64,000 nucleotides of DNA from CALZJC01 sp963781065 (GTDB taxonomy: Bacteria; Acidobacteriota; Thermoanaerobaculia; Multivoradales; JAHEKO01): the NCBI GenBank assembly GCA_963781065.1, contig CAWAET010000009.1, positions 62,001-126,000 on the forward strand, written 5' to 3'. Both the position numbers and the translations under genes were made by a program. The notes under the pieces are model-generated. The model was not told the DNA's origin. It saw nothing but the letters and a program-made list of their open reading frames with translations, and made no database searches. The number at the start of each line of letters is the position of its first letter. Position 1 is the stretch's first letter. This document shows positions 42,605 through 50,721 of the stretch, piece after piece.

Positions 42605-43669
42605 TCAGTGGAGAACCCTGGCGCTCTCGTCGCGCGACTCTTCGGTCGTCAGCAGGCCGTGCTCACGCAGCAGTTCCCGGGTGCCGGCGGTGTCGAGCAG
42701 GTCGTCGCCCGAGCTGTACTCGGCCGCCAGCGGCGAGGCCTCGGCGTCCGCCGTGCGCAGCTCCGGCATCAGCGGCAGGATGACGTAGTAGTCGCCGCGC
42801 CGGGTCACGTGGTGGCACTCCTCCTCCGACACCAGGACTTCGTCGAGCTTCTCGCCCGGCCGCACGCCGATCTCGACCATCTCGATCTCACGCTCGCCGA
42901 TCATCGCCCGGGCGATGTCGATCACCCGCGCCGCCCGCACCCGGGGCACGAAGGTCTCGCCGCGCCGGCCGTCGCGCAGGGCCGCGAACACGACGTCCAC
43001 CGCCTCGTCGAGGGTCAGCAGAAACCGGGTCATGTCGGGGCTGGTGAGAGTCACCGGTCCGCCGGCCCGGATCTGCTCCTGGAACAGGGGAATCACCGAG
43101 CCGCGCGAGGAGAGCACGTTGCCGTAGCGCACGCAGACGAAGCGGGTCTTGGGGTTGAGGATGTTCGCGGCGACGAAGATGCGCTCCTGGATCGCCTTGG
43201 TCATGCCCATCACGTTGACCGGCTTGCAGGCCTTGTCGGTGCTGATCCCGACCACCGTATCGACCGGGTAGCCGTGCTCGCGAATCGCCCGCACGATGTT
43301 CTCGGGCCCCAGGCAGTTGGTCGCCACCGCCTGCCCGGGAAAGTACTCGCAGGTGGGCACCTGCTTGAGGGCGGCGGCGTTGGCGACGATGTCCACGTCG
43401 ATCAGCGCCGAACAGACGTCGGCGTAGCTGCGCACGTCACCGATGCGGAACTCGAGGACCTTCTCGAAGTTGCGGTAGATCACCTCGTCGGTGGTGACGC
43501 TGCGGTTCATGTAGGAGACCCGCATGGCGTGCTGCTTGGCCTCGTCGCGCGACATGACGATCACCTTGCGCGGCTCGCCCAGCTCGCCGCTGAGGATGCG
43601 GTGCACCAGCACCCGTCCCAGCGAGCCGGTGCCACCGGTGACCAGGACGGACTTGCCCGCGAGAATCAT
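42605..43669 (-). CDS. WbjB/FnlA-like UDP-GlcNAc 5-inverting 4,6-dehydratase/epimerase
   Basis: The 354-residue SDR protein has VLVTGGTGSLGRVL for NAD and STDKACKPVNVMGMTKAI, whose Met-xxx-Lys replaces YxxxK as in the WbjB/FnlA/CapE group. EYFPGQAVATNCLG and RYGNVLSSRGSVIPLF follow. It starts ATG with a 4-nt overlap with the preceding FnlB-like gene. Expected reaction: UDP-GlcNAc to a UDP-4-keto-6-deoxy-HexNAc with C5 and C3 changes, the first step to L-FucNAc. Order and pairing with genes on both sides support this. Confidence 0.85.
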   Translation of the reverse strand: MILAGKSVLVTGGTGSLGRVLVHRILSGELGEPRKVIVMSRDEAKQHAMRVSYMNRSVTTDEVIYRNFEKVLEFRIGDVRSYADVCSALIDVDIVANAAALKQVPTCEYFPGQAVATNCLGPENIVRAIREHGYPVDTVVGISTDKACKPVNVMGMTKAIQERIFVAANILNPKTRFVCVRYGNVLSSRGSVIPLFQEQIRAGGPVTLTSPDMTRFLLTLDEAVDVVFAALRDGRRGETFVPRVRAARVIDIARAMIGEREIEMVEIGVRPGEKLDEVLVSEEECHHVTRRGDYYVILPLMPELRTADAEASPLAAEYSSGDDLLDTAGTRELLREHGLLTTEESRDESARVLH

Positions 43670-44568
43670 GGCGCCTCCGGCGGCGCCGTCGGCGTGTCGT
43701 AGGGGGTCGGGTCTTCGAATGTCATGCGGATCATCTCTCTCCAGCTCGGGGCTTGGTATCCCGTCGCCCGGCGAAACGCTTCGCTCACCAGGCTGCGATC
43801 GATCACCGGCTCCTCGGTTCTCCGAATCTCGATCTCGAGCCCGAAGATCTCACCGATGAGCCGCAACAGATCATACTTGCTGATCGGCGCCCCGCCCACC
43901 TGGTAGACCCCGGTCAGCTCCGGGTGGCGCTCGACGACGCGCCGGATGACCGCCGCCAGCTCGACCGAGGTCAGGCCGCTGTAGATCGATCGGGCAAAGC
44001 CGTTCACCACCCCGCCGTCCCGCCGCAGCAACCACTCGAGCAGGCCGTGGGGCGAGTCGCCAAGCTCGCGGCCGATAAACGAGGTGCGCAGGGTCACCGC
44101 CGAGCCCTGACCCGCCGTCGTCTCGCCCAGCGCCTTGCTCCGGCCGTACAGGTCGGTGGCGTCGCACCGGTCGGTCTCGCGGTAGCCGCCGCGGCCGCCG
44201 TCGAAGACGCAGTCGGTCGAGATGTGGACCAGCCGAGCGCCGATCTCCTCGCCCAGCCGTGCCAGGCGATGCGGCAGCAGGGAGTTGAGGCTCACCGCCA
44301 GATAGGGATCCTCGGCGGCCTCGTGCTGCTTGACCAGGCCGACGCAGTTGACGATCGCCTCCGGCGCCAGCCGGCGCAGCACCCTCTCCAGAGCCTCGCC
44401 GTCCAGGACATCGACCCCGTCGACCAGCTCCACGCCGTCAAAGACCGGCGGATGGGCGTCGCAGCGCGCCGCCGAGCCGCGGATCAGGCCGAGGCGTTCA
44501 TGCCCGGCGAACGCCTGGCAGACTTTGTGGCCCAGCATGCCGCTAGCGCCGAGAACCAGGACTCTCAT
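43666..44568 (-). CDS. RmlD-like reductase (WbjC/FnlB-like)
   Basis: A 300-residue SDR protein with VLVLGASGMLGHKVC at the N-terminus, ISTDCVFDGGRGGYRE with the catalytic Ser/Thr, and YGRSKALGE with the YxxxK. It resembles dTDP-4-dehydrorhamnose reductase. No rmlABC genes are present; it is held between FnlA- and FnlC-like genes, so reduction and C3-epimerisation of the UDP-4-keto sugar (FnlB/WbjC role) is the better reading. Its ATG shares a base with the sulfatase stop (TGATG) and its stop overlaps the FnlA-like start. Confidence 0.85.
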   Translation of the reverse strand: MRVLVLGASGMLGHKVCQAFAGHERLGLIRGSAARCDAHPPVFDGVELVDGVDVLDGEALERVLRRLAPEAIVNCVGLVKQHEAAEDPYLAVSLNSLLPHRLARLGEEIGARLVHISTDCVFDGGRGGYRETDRCDATDLYGRSKALGETTAGQGSAVTLRTSFIGRELGDSPHGLLEWLLRRDGGVVNGFARSIYSGLTSVELAAVIRRVVERHPELTGVYQVGGAPISKYDLLRLIGEIFGLEIEIRRTEEPVIDRSLVSEAFRRATGYQAPSWREMIRMTFEDPTPYDTPTAPPEAP

Positions 44569-46589
44569 CAATCGCAGTCTCCGTCGAGTGGGCTGGCAAA
44601 CGGCTCCCCGGCAGCCGTTTCGAACCGCCATTCCAGAGCCTGAGTGTACGCCGGCCAGCCGGCTTGACCCTCCAACCCCTGCAGCCGGATCGTGTCGATC
44701 TCCAGGTCGGCGACTCCGGCCGAGAACTCCAGCCGAATCCACACCGGGGCCTCCGCGACGGAGAACGGCAGGGTAATGCGCTGCCAATCGGGACCTCCGG
44801 CGAGCTCGAAAGTCGCCGCGGCTCGAAACGGCCCGAGCGAGGAGGCCGGCGTCACCAGCAGACGCCCCGTCAGCCGCCCCTCGGCACGGGTAGTGAGCCC
44901 GAGTTCGTAGCGACCCACCAACTGGCCTTCCCTCGGGTGCTGGAGGAACAGGAGTTCCAGACCCGACCACCCCGTCTGCCGGGAGGCCAGCGAGCAGCGC
45001 AAGAGGCCCTCCCGAACCTCCAACCAGTCCGACTGGTCGATGACGGTCGGCCAGATTGTCAGGTACCGATCCCCAGCCCAGCCGAAGAGCGCCGCGGTCT
45101 CCGGATCGAAGTCGGGGTTGGCTCGCGGCAGCAGAACCCCCGTGTCGGCCAGAAAACCGCTGATGAGCGCATCGAGCCGCGCGGCACGGCACGGCATCCG
45201 CGACGCCAGATTCGTCGTCTCGCCGAGGTCGGCCTCCAGGTCGTAGAGCTCGAGCCGATCGGGGAACCAGGGACTCGTCTCGAACCAGCGGATCAGTTTC
45301 CAGCGGCCGCTTCGCACGGTCGCCCCGGGCGGCGCCCGCTTGCCGCTGAGCGCGAAGTAGGTGAACAGCGCCTGGCGCTGGAGCCCGCCGGAGCCGGTCA
45401 GCAGCGGCATCAGGCTCTCCCCGTCGAGCACCTGGCCTGCCGGCCGGGCGGTGCCCGTCGCCTCGAGCACCGTGGGATAGAAGTCGATGCTGCTGACGGC
45501 CGCCGCGCTGCGCGAGCCGGGCAACACCACACCCGGCCAGGAGATGATCAGCGGCACCCGCACCCCGCCCTCGTAGAGCAGCCCCTTGGCGCCGCGCAAG
45601 GGTGCGTTGTCGGTCGGCAGCAGCCCACTGCCGCCGATGGTCTGGTGCATCGCACCGCCGTTGTCCGACGAGAAGACGAGGATCGTCCGCTCCGCCAGCC
45701 CCAGCCGCGCCACCTCGTCCAGGACGCGGCCGAGGCTGTCGTCGATGCTGCGGATCATCGCCGCCATGATCGGGTTGTTCTGCCCGTCCACCGGCTGCCG
45801 GCGGGCGGCGTGATCCTCTCTCAGCTCCTCCTTGAATCCCCAGGGGCCGTGCACAGCGAAGTGGGCCAGGTACAACAGGAACGGACGGTCGCGATTGCCG
45901 CTGATGAAGTTGATCGACTCGTCGGTCAGGCGATCGGTGAGGTACTCACCCTCGGCACCGTCATCGAGGTTCCCTTGGCGGAAGCCGTAGGGAGAGAAGT
46001 AGCTCGGCGGCCCGGAGTCGGGGGAACCGTGGACTACGACGTCGAAGCCCTGGCGATCGGGCCAGTGCTGGCGCAGTACCCCGAGATGCCACTTGCCGAC
46101 GAACGCCGTCCGATAACCGCGCTGCCGCAACGCCTCGGCCAGGGTCACCTCCTCCAGGGGCAGAAAGCGCCGGCTCTCAGGTACCAGGAACCGCACCCTG
46201 GGTGGAGCCTCGGCGGGAAACCGGGAGACCCCGCGAGGCAGCGGTCGCATGGAACAGCTGGCCTGGGTGATGCCCAGCCGAGCCGGGTACTTTCCTGTCA
46301 GAACGCTGGCCCGGGTCGGCGAGCACTGAGGACTGGCGGCGTAGGCGTCGGTGAACAGCATGCCGGCGCGAACCAGGCGGTCGATGTTGGGCGTCTCGTA
46401 GTAGCGGCTGCCATAGGCCGCCGTGTCCATCCACCCCAGGTCGTCCACCAGGAAGAAGATGACGTTGGGGGGGGCCGCCACCGCGCCGGCGCCAACGCTC
46501 AGGGCCAGGGCCAAGACCGCGGCAAGGCCGGGCGGACCGATCCGCCTTCCCACCGTGGCCGCGGACTCCTGGCTAGCGGAGAGCTTCAT
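44568..46589 (-). CDS. Formylglycine-dependent sulfatase, secreted
   Basis: The 673-residue protein is the only one here with the full sulfatase signature CSPTRASVLTGKYPARLG (Cys89, to be oxidised to formylglycine) and the second signature GYRTAFVGKWHLG. Metal-binding residues are Asp49-Asp50 (FLVDDLGW) and SSDNGG. An export signal covers about 1-39, and a beta-sandwich of about 150 residues (from DWLEVREG) ends it. The ATG at 46589 was chosen because TACAAT on this strand covers the ATG at 46601. It overlaps the FnlB-like gene, so it is made together with the sugar-pathway enzymes. No maturation enzyme is visible. It may trim or recycle the sulfated glycan (inference). Confidence 0.88.
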   Translation of the reverse strand: MKLSASQESAATVGRRIGPPGLAAVLALALSVGAGAVAAPPNVIFFLVDDLGWMDTAAYGSRYYETPNIDRLVRAGMLFTDAYAASPQCSPTRASVLTGKYPARLGITQASCSMRPLPRGVSRFPAEAPPRVRFLVPESRRFLPLEEVTLAEALRQRGYRTAFVGKWHLGVLRQHWPDRQGFDVVVHGSPDSGPPSYFSPYGFRQGNLDDGAEGEYLTDRLTDESINFISGNRDRPFLLYLAHFAVHGPWGFKEELREDHAARRQPVDGQNNPIMAAMIRSIDDSLGRVLDEVARLGLAERTILVFSSDNGGAMHQTIGGSGLLPTDNAPLRGAKGLLYEGGVRVPLIISWPGVVLPGSRSAAAVSSIDFYPTVLEATGTARPAGQVLDGESLMPLLTGSGGLQRQALFTYFALSGKRAPPGATVRSGRWKLIRWFETSPWFPDRLELYDLEADLGETTNLASRMPCRAARLDALISGFLADTGVLLPRANPDFDPETAALFGWAGDRYLTIWPTVIDQSDWLEVREGLLRCSLASRQTGWSGLELLFLQHPREGQLVGRYELGLTTRAEGRLTGRLLVTPASSLGPFRAAATFELAGGPDWQRITLPFSVAEAPVWIRLEFSAGVADLEIDTIRLQGLEGQAGWPAYTQALEWRFETAAGEPFASPLDGDCD

Positions 46590-46599
46590 AGGGTCACGC

Positions 46600-46605
46600 A
46601 TTGTA
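46600..46605 (-). promoter_or_regulatory. Putative -10 element, leaderless (TACAAT)
   Basis: TACAAT on the minus strand ends 10 nt before the sulfatase ATG at 46589. It matches the -10 consensus at 5 of 6 bases and would drive the sulfatase-FnlBAC-Wzy-Wzz operon. Confidence 0.5.
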
Positions 46606-46631
46606 GGCAGCGGGGCCGAATCGCAGGCTGC

Positions 46632-46637
46632 TAGAGT
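46632..46637 (+). promoter_or_regulatory. Putative extended -10 element, leaderless (TGcTAGAGT)
   Basis: TGCTAGAGT ends 6 nt before the ATG of the second WecA-like gene, and no ribosome-binding site lies between. It copies the arrangement at 28253. Confidence 0.55.
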
Positions 46638-46643
46638 GCCTCA

Positions 46644-47852
46644 ATGGTCTGGCTGAGGGTGTTGCTGCCCGGGCTCGTGGCGGCGGTGGTAACGATGGCG
46701 CTGACGCCCGCCGTAGCGCAGCTGGCGGTGCGCCTGCGGGCCGTGGACGAGCCCGGCGGCCGGCGGCTCCATACCCGCTCGACGCCGCGGCTGGGCGGCA
46801 TCGCCATCCTCACCGGCATCCTGATCGCCCTGGTGCCCAGCCTGCCGCTGCTCACCCGCGGAGCGTCGTTCCGCAGCGTCTCGGAGACCGAGACGCTCTG
46901 GCTGCTGGTGGCGATCCTGATCATCTTCGCCGTCGGCCTGGTGGACGACATCCGCCAGCTCGGACCGTACAAGAAGCTGTTCTTTCAGGTCGTCGCCGCC
47001 TCGATCGTGGTGGCCATGGGCTGGCAGTTCTCCAACATCCGCCTGCCCTGGGCGAGCGAGGGTACCTTCTACGTCGGCGCGGTGGCGCCGTTGCTCTCGG
47101 TGCTGTGGATCGTCGGCGTCACCAACGCGGTCAACTTCATCGACGGCCTGGACGGGCTGGCCTCGGGGATCGTCGCCATCATCGCCTCCAGCCTGCTGGT
47201 GCTGGCCGTTCTGCAGAACTCGCCGGAGACGGTGGTCGCCACGAGCTGCGTCGTCGGCGCCTGCCTCGGCTTCCTGCGCCACAACTGGAACCCGGCGCGG
47301 ATCTACATGGGCGACTCCGGCTCGCTGACGCTGGGCTTCATTCTCGCCACGGTGTCTCTCCACTCGTCGGTCAAGGCGTCGGCCACGGTGGCCGTCCTGG
47401 TGCCGATCCTGGCGCTGGGGCTGCCGGTCCTGGATACGCTGCTGGTGATGTGGTACCGCTTTCTCAAGGGCCACCAGCGGATGAACCGCGTCGCGCGGAT
47501 GTTCCATGCCGACCGCAGACACCTGCACCATCTGCTGCTGGAGACCCATGCCAAGCGCTCGCGGGCGTTGTGGACCCTCTACGGACTGGCGCTGGCGTTC
47601 TGCGGCATGGCCTTGCTGGTGGCCGCCAGCCGCAGCCTGTGGCTCGGCGTGGCCTTCCTCAGCGTCGAGTTCGCCGCCGTCCTCCTGATCCGCAAGGCGG
47701 GCTTCCGGGCCGCGGCGCGGCGCATGGCGGAGGACCACGTTACCCGGATCGACGACCGCGAGACCGCGTTCGACTCGCTCGTCTCGATCACCGAGGCGCC
47801 GCCGCCGAAGGTCGAGCCGGCGTTCGAGGAGATCGACACGGCGGCCAACTGA
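46644..47852 (+). CDS. WecA/TagO/MraY-type phosphoglycosyl transferase (module B copy)
   Basis: The 402-residue protein keeps every motif of its paralogue at 28266: GLVDDI, NFIDGLDG, GDSGSLTLGF and HADRRHLHHLLL. The two agree at most positions through residue 340 and then diverge. Such high likeness at 18 kb distance points to a recent duplication or gene conversion. It closes module B and should load a HexNAc-1-phosphate on polyprenyl phosphate. It is divergent from the sulfatase operon and convergent with the lipoprotein gene at 47865. Confidence 0.92.
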   Translation: MVWLRVLLPGLVAAVVTMALTPAVAQLAVRLRAVDEPGGRRLHTRSTPRLGGIAILTGILIALVPSLPLLTRGASFRSVSETETLWLLVAILIIFAVGLVDDIRQLGPYKKLFFQVVAASIVVAMGWQFSNIRLPWASEGTFYVGAVAPLLSVLWIVGVTNAVNFIDGLDGLASGIVAIIASSLLVLAVLQNSPETVVATSCVVGACLGFLRHNWNPARIYMGDSGSLTLGFILATVSLHSSVKASATVAVLVPILALGLPVLDTLLVMWYRFLKGHQRMNRVARMFHADRRHLHHLLLETHAKRSRALWTLYGLALAFCGMALLVAASRSLWLGVAFLSVEFAAVLLIRKAGFRAAARRMAEDHVTRIDDRETAFDSLVSITEAPPPKVEPAFEEIDTAAN

Positions 47853-47864
47853 GCCGCCGGCCGG

Positions 47865-50639
47865 CTACTGGATGTAGCCCAGGGCGCGCAGCGCCTCTTC
47901 CTGGGTCGCGTCCAGCCTCTCGACACCCTCTTCCGTGGCGCCGGTCAGACGCGCCTCGCCCTCGATCAGATACCCCCCCGGCTCGCCCGCCGCGAGCAGG
48001 CTGCTGATCGCCCCCGGCTCGTACGCCACCCGCCGCAGATCGGCCGGCTCGGTGGCGGGCGGCCCGCCCGCGGCATCGATGCGACCGATCCGGACCACCG
48101 GCGCCTCTTCCGACGGCGGCAGCTTGGCGAACAGGACCAGACCGTCGAGCAGCGGAGCCCCCTCGTAGATCGAGGCGCCCGGCTCCGGGCTGCCGGTGCG
48201 CATCAGACCCAGGCTGTCGATGAGGTTCTGCCGCCACCAGCCGACGCCCGGAGTCCGCACCTCGACGCGGTAGCCGGCGGGCGCGCCGTCGCCCAGGAGC
48301 AGCAGGTACCTGCCGCCGCCCGACTCCAGCAGGGTCTCCATGTAGCGGCCCCTCATCCCGCGCAGCACCTGGGGGTGCCGGTCGGCGACGTTACGGTTCT
48401 CGCCGGGGTCGTCGGTCAGGTCGTACAGCCCCTCCAGCCTCTCGCCGGCGCTCGCCCGCGCCGCCCAGGTCCACTTCCAGCCGCGCCCGCGCACCGACGC
48501 GGCCTGCTCGTTGTTGGTGAACGACCAGATGTCCTCGCGCGGGACCGAGCTGTCCGCCCGCAATAGCGGCACCAGGCTCTGGGCGTCGGTGCCCAGCAAG
48601 GTGGTGTCGATACCGGCCATCTCGAGCACCGTGGGCATCAGGTCGAAGCTCCGGACCTGGGTTCGCACGACCGCGTTCTCGGCAAAGCCCGTTCCCTTGG
48701 CGGGCTTGACGATGAGCGGCACCCGGGTCAGCTCGTCATGCTGGTTGAAGCCGCCGTGGTCGAAGAAATCGTAATGGTCCCAGAGGGTTTCGCCGTGATC
48801 GGAGGTGAAGACGATGATCGTGTCGTCGTACAGGCCACGATCCCGCAGCTCCTGCAGAAAGACGCCGATCTGGTCGTCGACGTAGGCGATCTCCTCGTCG
48901 TAGAGATCGCGCACAAGGCCGCGAAACTCCTCCGGCAGGCCGCCTTCGGCCTTGCACGGCTCGCAGTCGCCGATCGAGCCCCTGACGTTGAACGGCAGCT
49001 CGACGCCAAGCTCGGCCAGGGATGCCGCCGTCTCTTCCTGGATGAAGCTCGGCGGATGGGTGAACGGCTGATGCGGGTCGGAGAAGTGGAGAAAGAAGAA
49101 GAACCGCCGGTCGCCGTTGGCGGCCAGAAAGTCGAGCCCCTTCTGGAGATTCTGATCGGCGCGATGCTTGGTCCGCGGCATGTTGAAATAGCGCTCGAAA
49201 CCACGCGCCAGCGACAGATCGTAGAGCGCCGCGTGGAAGATGGCGGCATGCGTCGTCCAGCCGTTCTGGCGCAGCACCCGCGCCAGGGTCGGCACGTTGG
49301 GCGCCAGTTTGGAGGTAGCGAAGAGGAAGCCGTGGCGGGCGACGATCTGGCCGGTGAACAGCGAGGCGAACGACGGGGGCGTCTGGGTGCTCTGGCTGAT
49401 CGGATAGAGGAACAGGCTGCCGTCGCGCGCCAGCGCGTCGAGATTCGGCGAAGTCGCCTTGTCGTAGCCATAGCCCGACAGCCGATCGGCGCGCAGGGTG
49501 TCGACCGCGATCAGCACGATATTCGGCGGGTCGCCCGGGCGCCGGGGCTGGTCGATCGTCGGCGTGCCCCAGATGGCGTAGCCGCGTTCACCAGGCGATC
49601 GCGTGCGCAGCGTCAGCTCGACCTCCTGCCCGCCGAGCGCGGCCAGGTCCACCACCGCCTCGCGCCAGTGCCAGCTCTCCGCCGTCAGGGTCAGCTCCTC
49701 CGACCAGATCGCCCGCGGCTCGTCGCCGGGGCGGCCGGCGAGGACCTCGAACCGTGTCCGATCGCCGATTCGGGACATCTCGGAGAGGGCGTAGGAGAAG
49801 CGCAAGCTCGCTTTCCGCGGCACGGTCAGGAAGTAGCTGATGTCGGTCGGCGCGGGCGCCAGGATGGCCTCCCGAAACCCCCAGTTCTCGTCGAAGGGCC
49901 CCGCCACCGTCTCGGCATCCCGGTGCGGCAGGAGCGAGCCGTACTTGACCAGCCCGGTGCTCTCGCCGGCAAACGGGCTGACCGCCTGCGCGGCGAGCAA
50001 AGAGAGCTCCTCGGGGCGGCTGACGAGCAGCCGACGGACACGCAGCGAATCCACCGCCACCGGGCAACCGCCGCGAAAGGCGATCCTCAGGGTGTCGTCG
50101 CCGCCACCCGTGTGCCACATCTCGGACATCTCCTGCCACTCGTTGGCCTGCTCGGCGACCCGCAGCACACGGGTCTCGCGCAGGTCGCTGATGCGCATCT
50201 GCGAGCAGGTCCTGCCGCTGCTCCGCACGCGGGCCTCGATCCGATAGTGCCCGTGGGACTCGGTGGGCACCTTGAAGGCGGCCGCGTAGCGCTCGCCCTG
50301 CGGCGCCCGGCATTCGAACTCCGACGCGCTCGTCGCGCGGCAGTCTCGCGACACCCGCCGGCCGGCGACCAGCCGGGCCTGCCAGAACTCCTCGTCGACA
50401 AGGCCGTCACGCACCGATTCCCAAGGATCCAGACCCTGAAGCGGCGACTCGATGCGCGCCGTGCCCAGTTCGTCGACCAGCCGGATCGGTGCCGCCGGCT
50501 CGTCGCTTCGCCCGCATCCCAGCGCCACCGGCGCCAGACCGATCAAGAACATGGGGACCCAACGACGAGCGGACACCCTGGTCGTGTCAGGCCTGTCAGG
50601 CCGTCGCGAGCCGCGGCCCGCTGTCCGGTGACGAATCAC
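47865..50639 (-). CDS. Large sulfatase-like lipoprotein with N-terminal beta-sandwich (paralogue 1)
   Basis: The 924-residue protein has a signal ending in VALGCG and a beta-rich region of about 320 residues with PFDENWGF and SWHWREAVVDL. The alkaline-phosphatase-superfamily domain has IAVDTLRADRLSGYGYD, FFFLHFSDPHQPF, FTSDHGETLWDHYDFFDHGG and LYDLTDDPGENRN. The nucleophile site reads STQTPPSFASLFTG, not CxPxR. A C-terminal beta domain ends LRALGYIQ. The GTG at 50639 follows GGAAGG. The next minus-strand gene is a paralogue of the same layout and size. A phosphate or phosphonate ester target is more likely than a formylglycine sulfatase role. Location: envelope. Confidence 0.8.
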   Translation of the reverse strand: MIRHRTAGRGSRRPDRPDTTRVSARRWVPMFLIGLAPVALGCGRSDEPAAPIRLVDELGTARIESPLQGLDPWESVRDGLVDEEFWQARLVAGRRVSRDCRATSASEFECRAPQGERYAAAFKVPTESHGHYRIEARVRSSGRTCSQMRISDLRETRVLRVAEQANEWQEMSEMWHTGGGDDTLRIAFRGGCPVAVDSLRVRRLLVSRPEELSLLAAQAVSPFAGESTGLVKYGSLLPHRDAETVAGPFDENWGFREAILAPAPTDISYFLTVPRKASLRFSYALSEMSRIGDRTRFEVLAGRPGDEPRAIWSEELTLTAESWHWREAVVDLAALGGQEVELTLRTRSPGERGYAIWGTPTIDQPRRPGDPPNIVLIAVDTLRADRLSGYGYDKATSPNLDALARDGSLFLYPISQSTQTPPSFASLFTGQIVARHGFLFATSKLAPNVPTLARVLRQNGWTTHAAIFHAALYDLSLARGFERYFNMPRTKHRADQNLQKGLDFLAANGDRRFFFFLHFSDPHQPFTHPPSFIQEETAASLAELGVELPFNVRGSIGDCEPCKAEGGLPEEFRGLVRDLYDEEIAYVDDQIGVFLQELRDRGLYDDTIIVFTSDHGETLWDHYDFFDHGGFNQHDELTRVPLIVKPAKGTGFAENAVVRTQVRSFDLMPTVLEMAGIDTTLLGTDAQSLVPLLRADSSVPREDIWSFTNNEQAASVRGRGWKWTWAARASAGERLEGLYDLTDDPGENRNVADRHPQVLRGMRGRYMETLLESGGGRYLLLLGDGAPAGYRVEVRTPGVGWWRQNLIDSLGLMRTGSPEPGASIYEGAPLLDGLVLFAKLPPSEEAPVVRIGRIDAAGGPPATEPADLRRVAYEPGAISSLLAAGEPGGYLIEGEARLTGATEEGVERLDATQEEALRALGYIQ

Positions 50640-50721
50640 GTTGACGATCCTTCCTTTCGGTTCTGCGCCTGCGGCTTCCCCGCGGACGCCCCGTGGCCCG
50701 AGGCCGGCGGCGCAGAGCCGA

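Noticed and set aside
43666..44568. Naming this gene rmlD (dTDP-rhamnose pathway).
   Set aside because: No rmlA, rmlB or rmlC is in the window and it is overlapped by FnlA-like and sulfatase genes, so an FnlB/WbjC role fits better.
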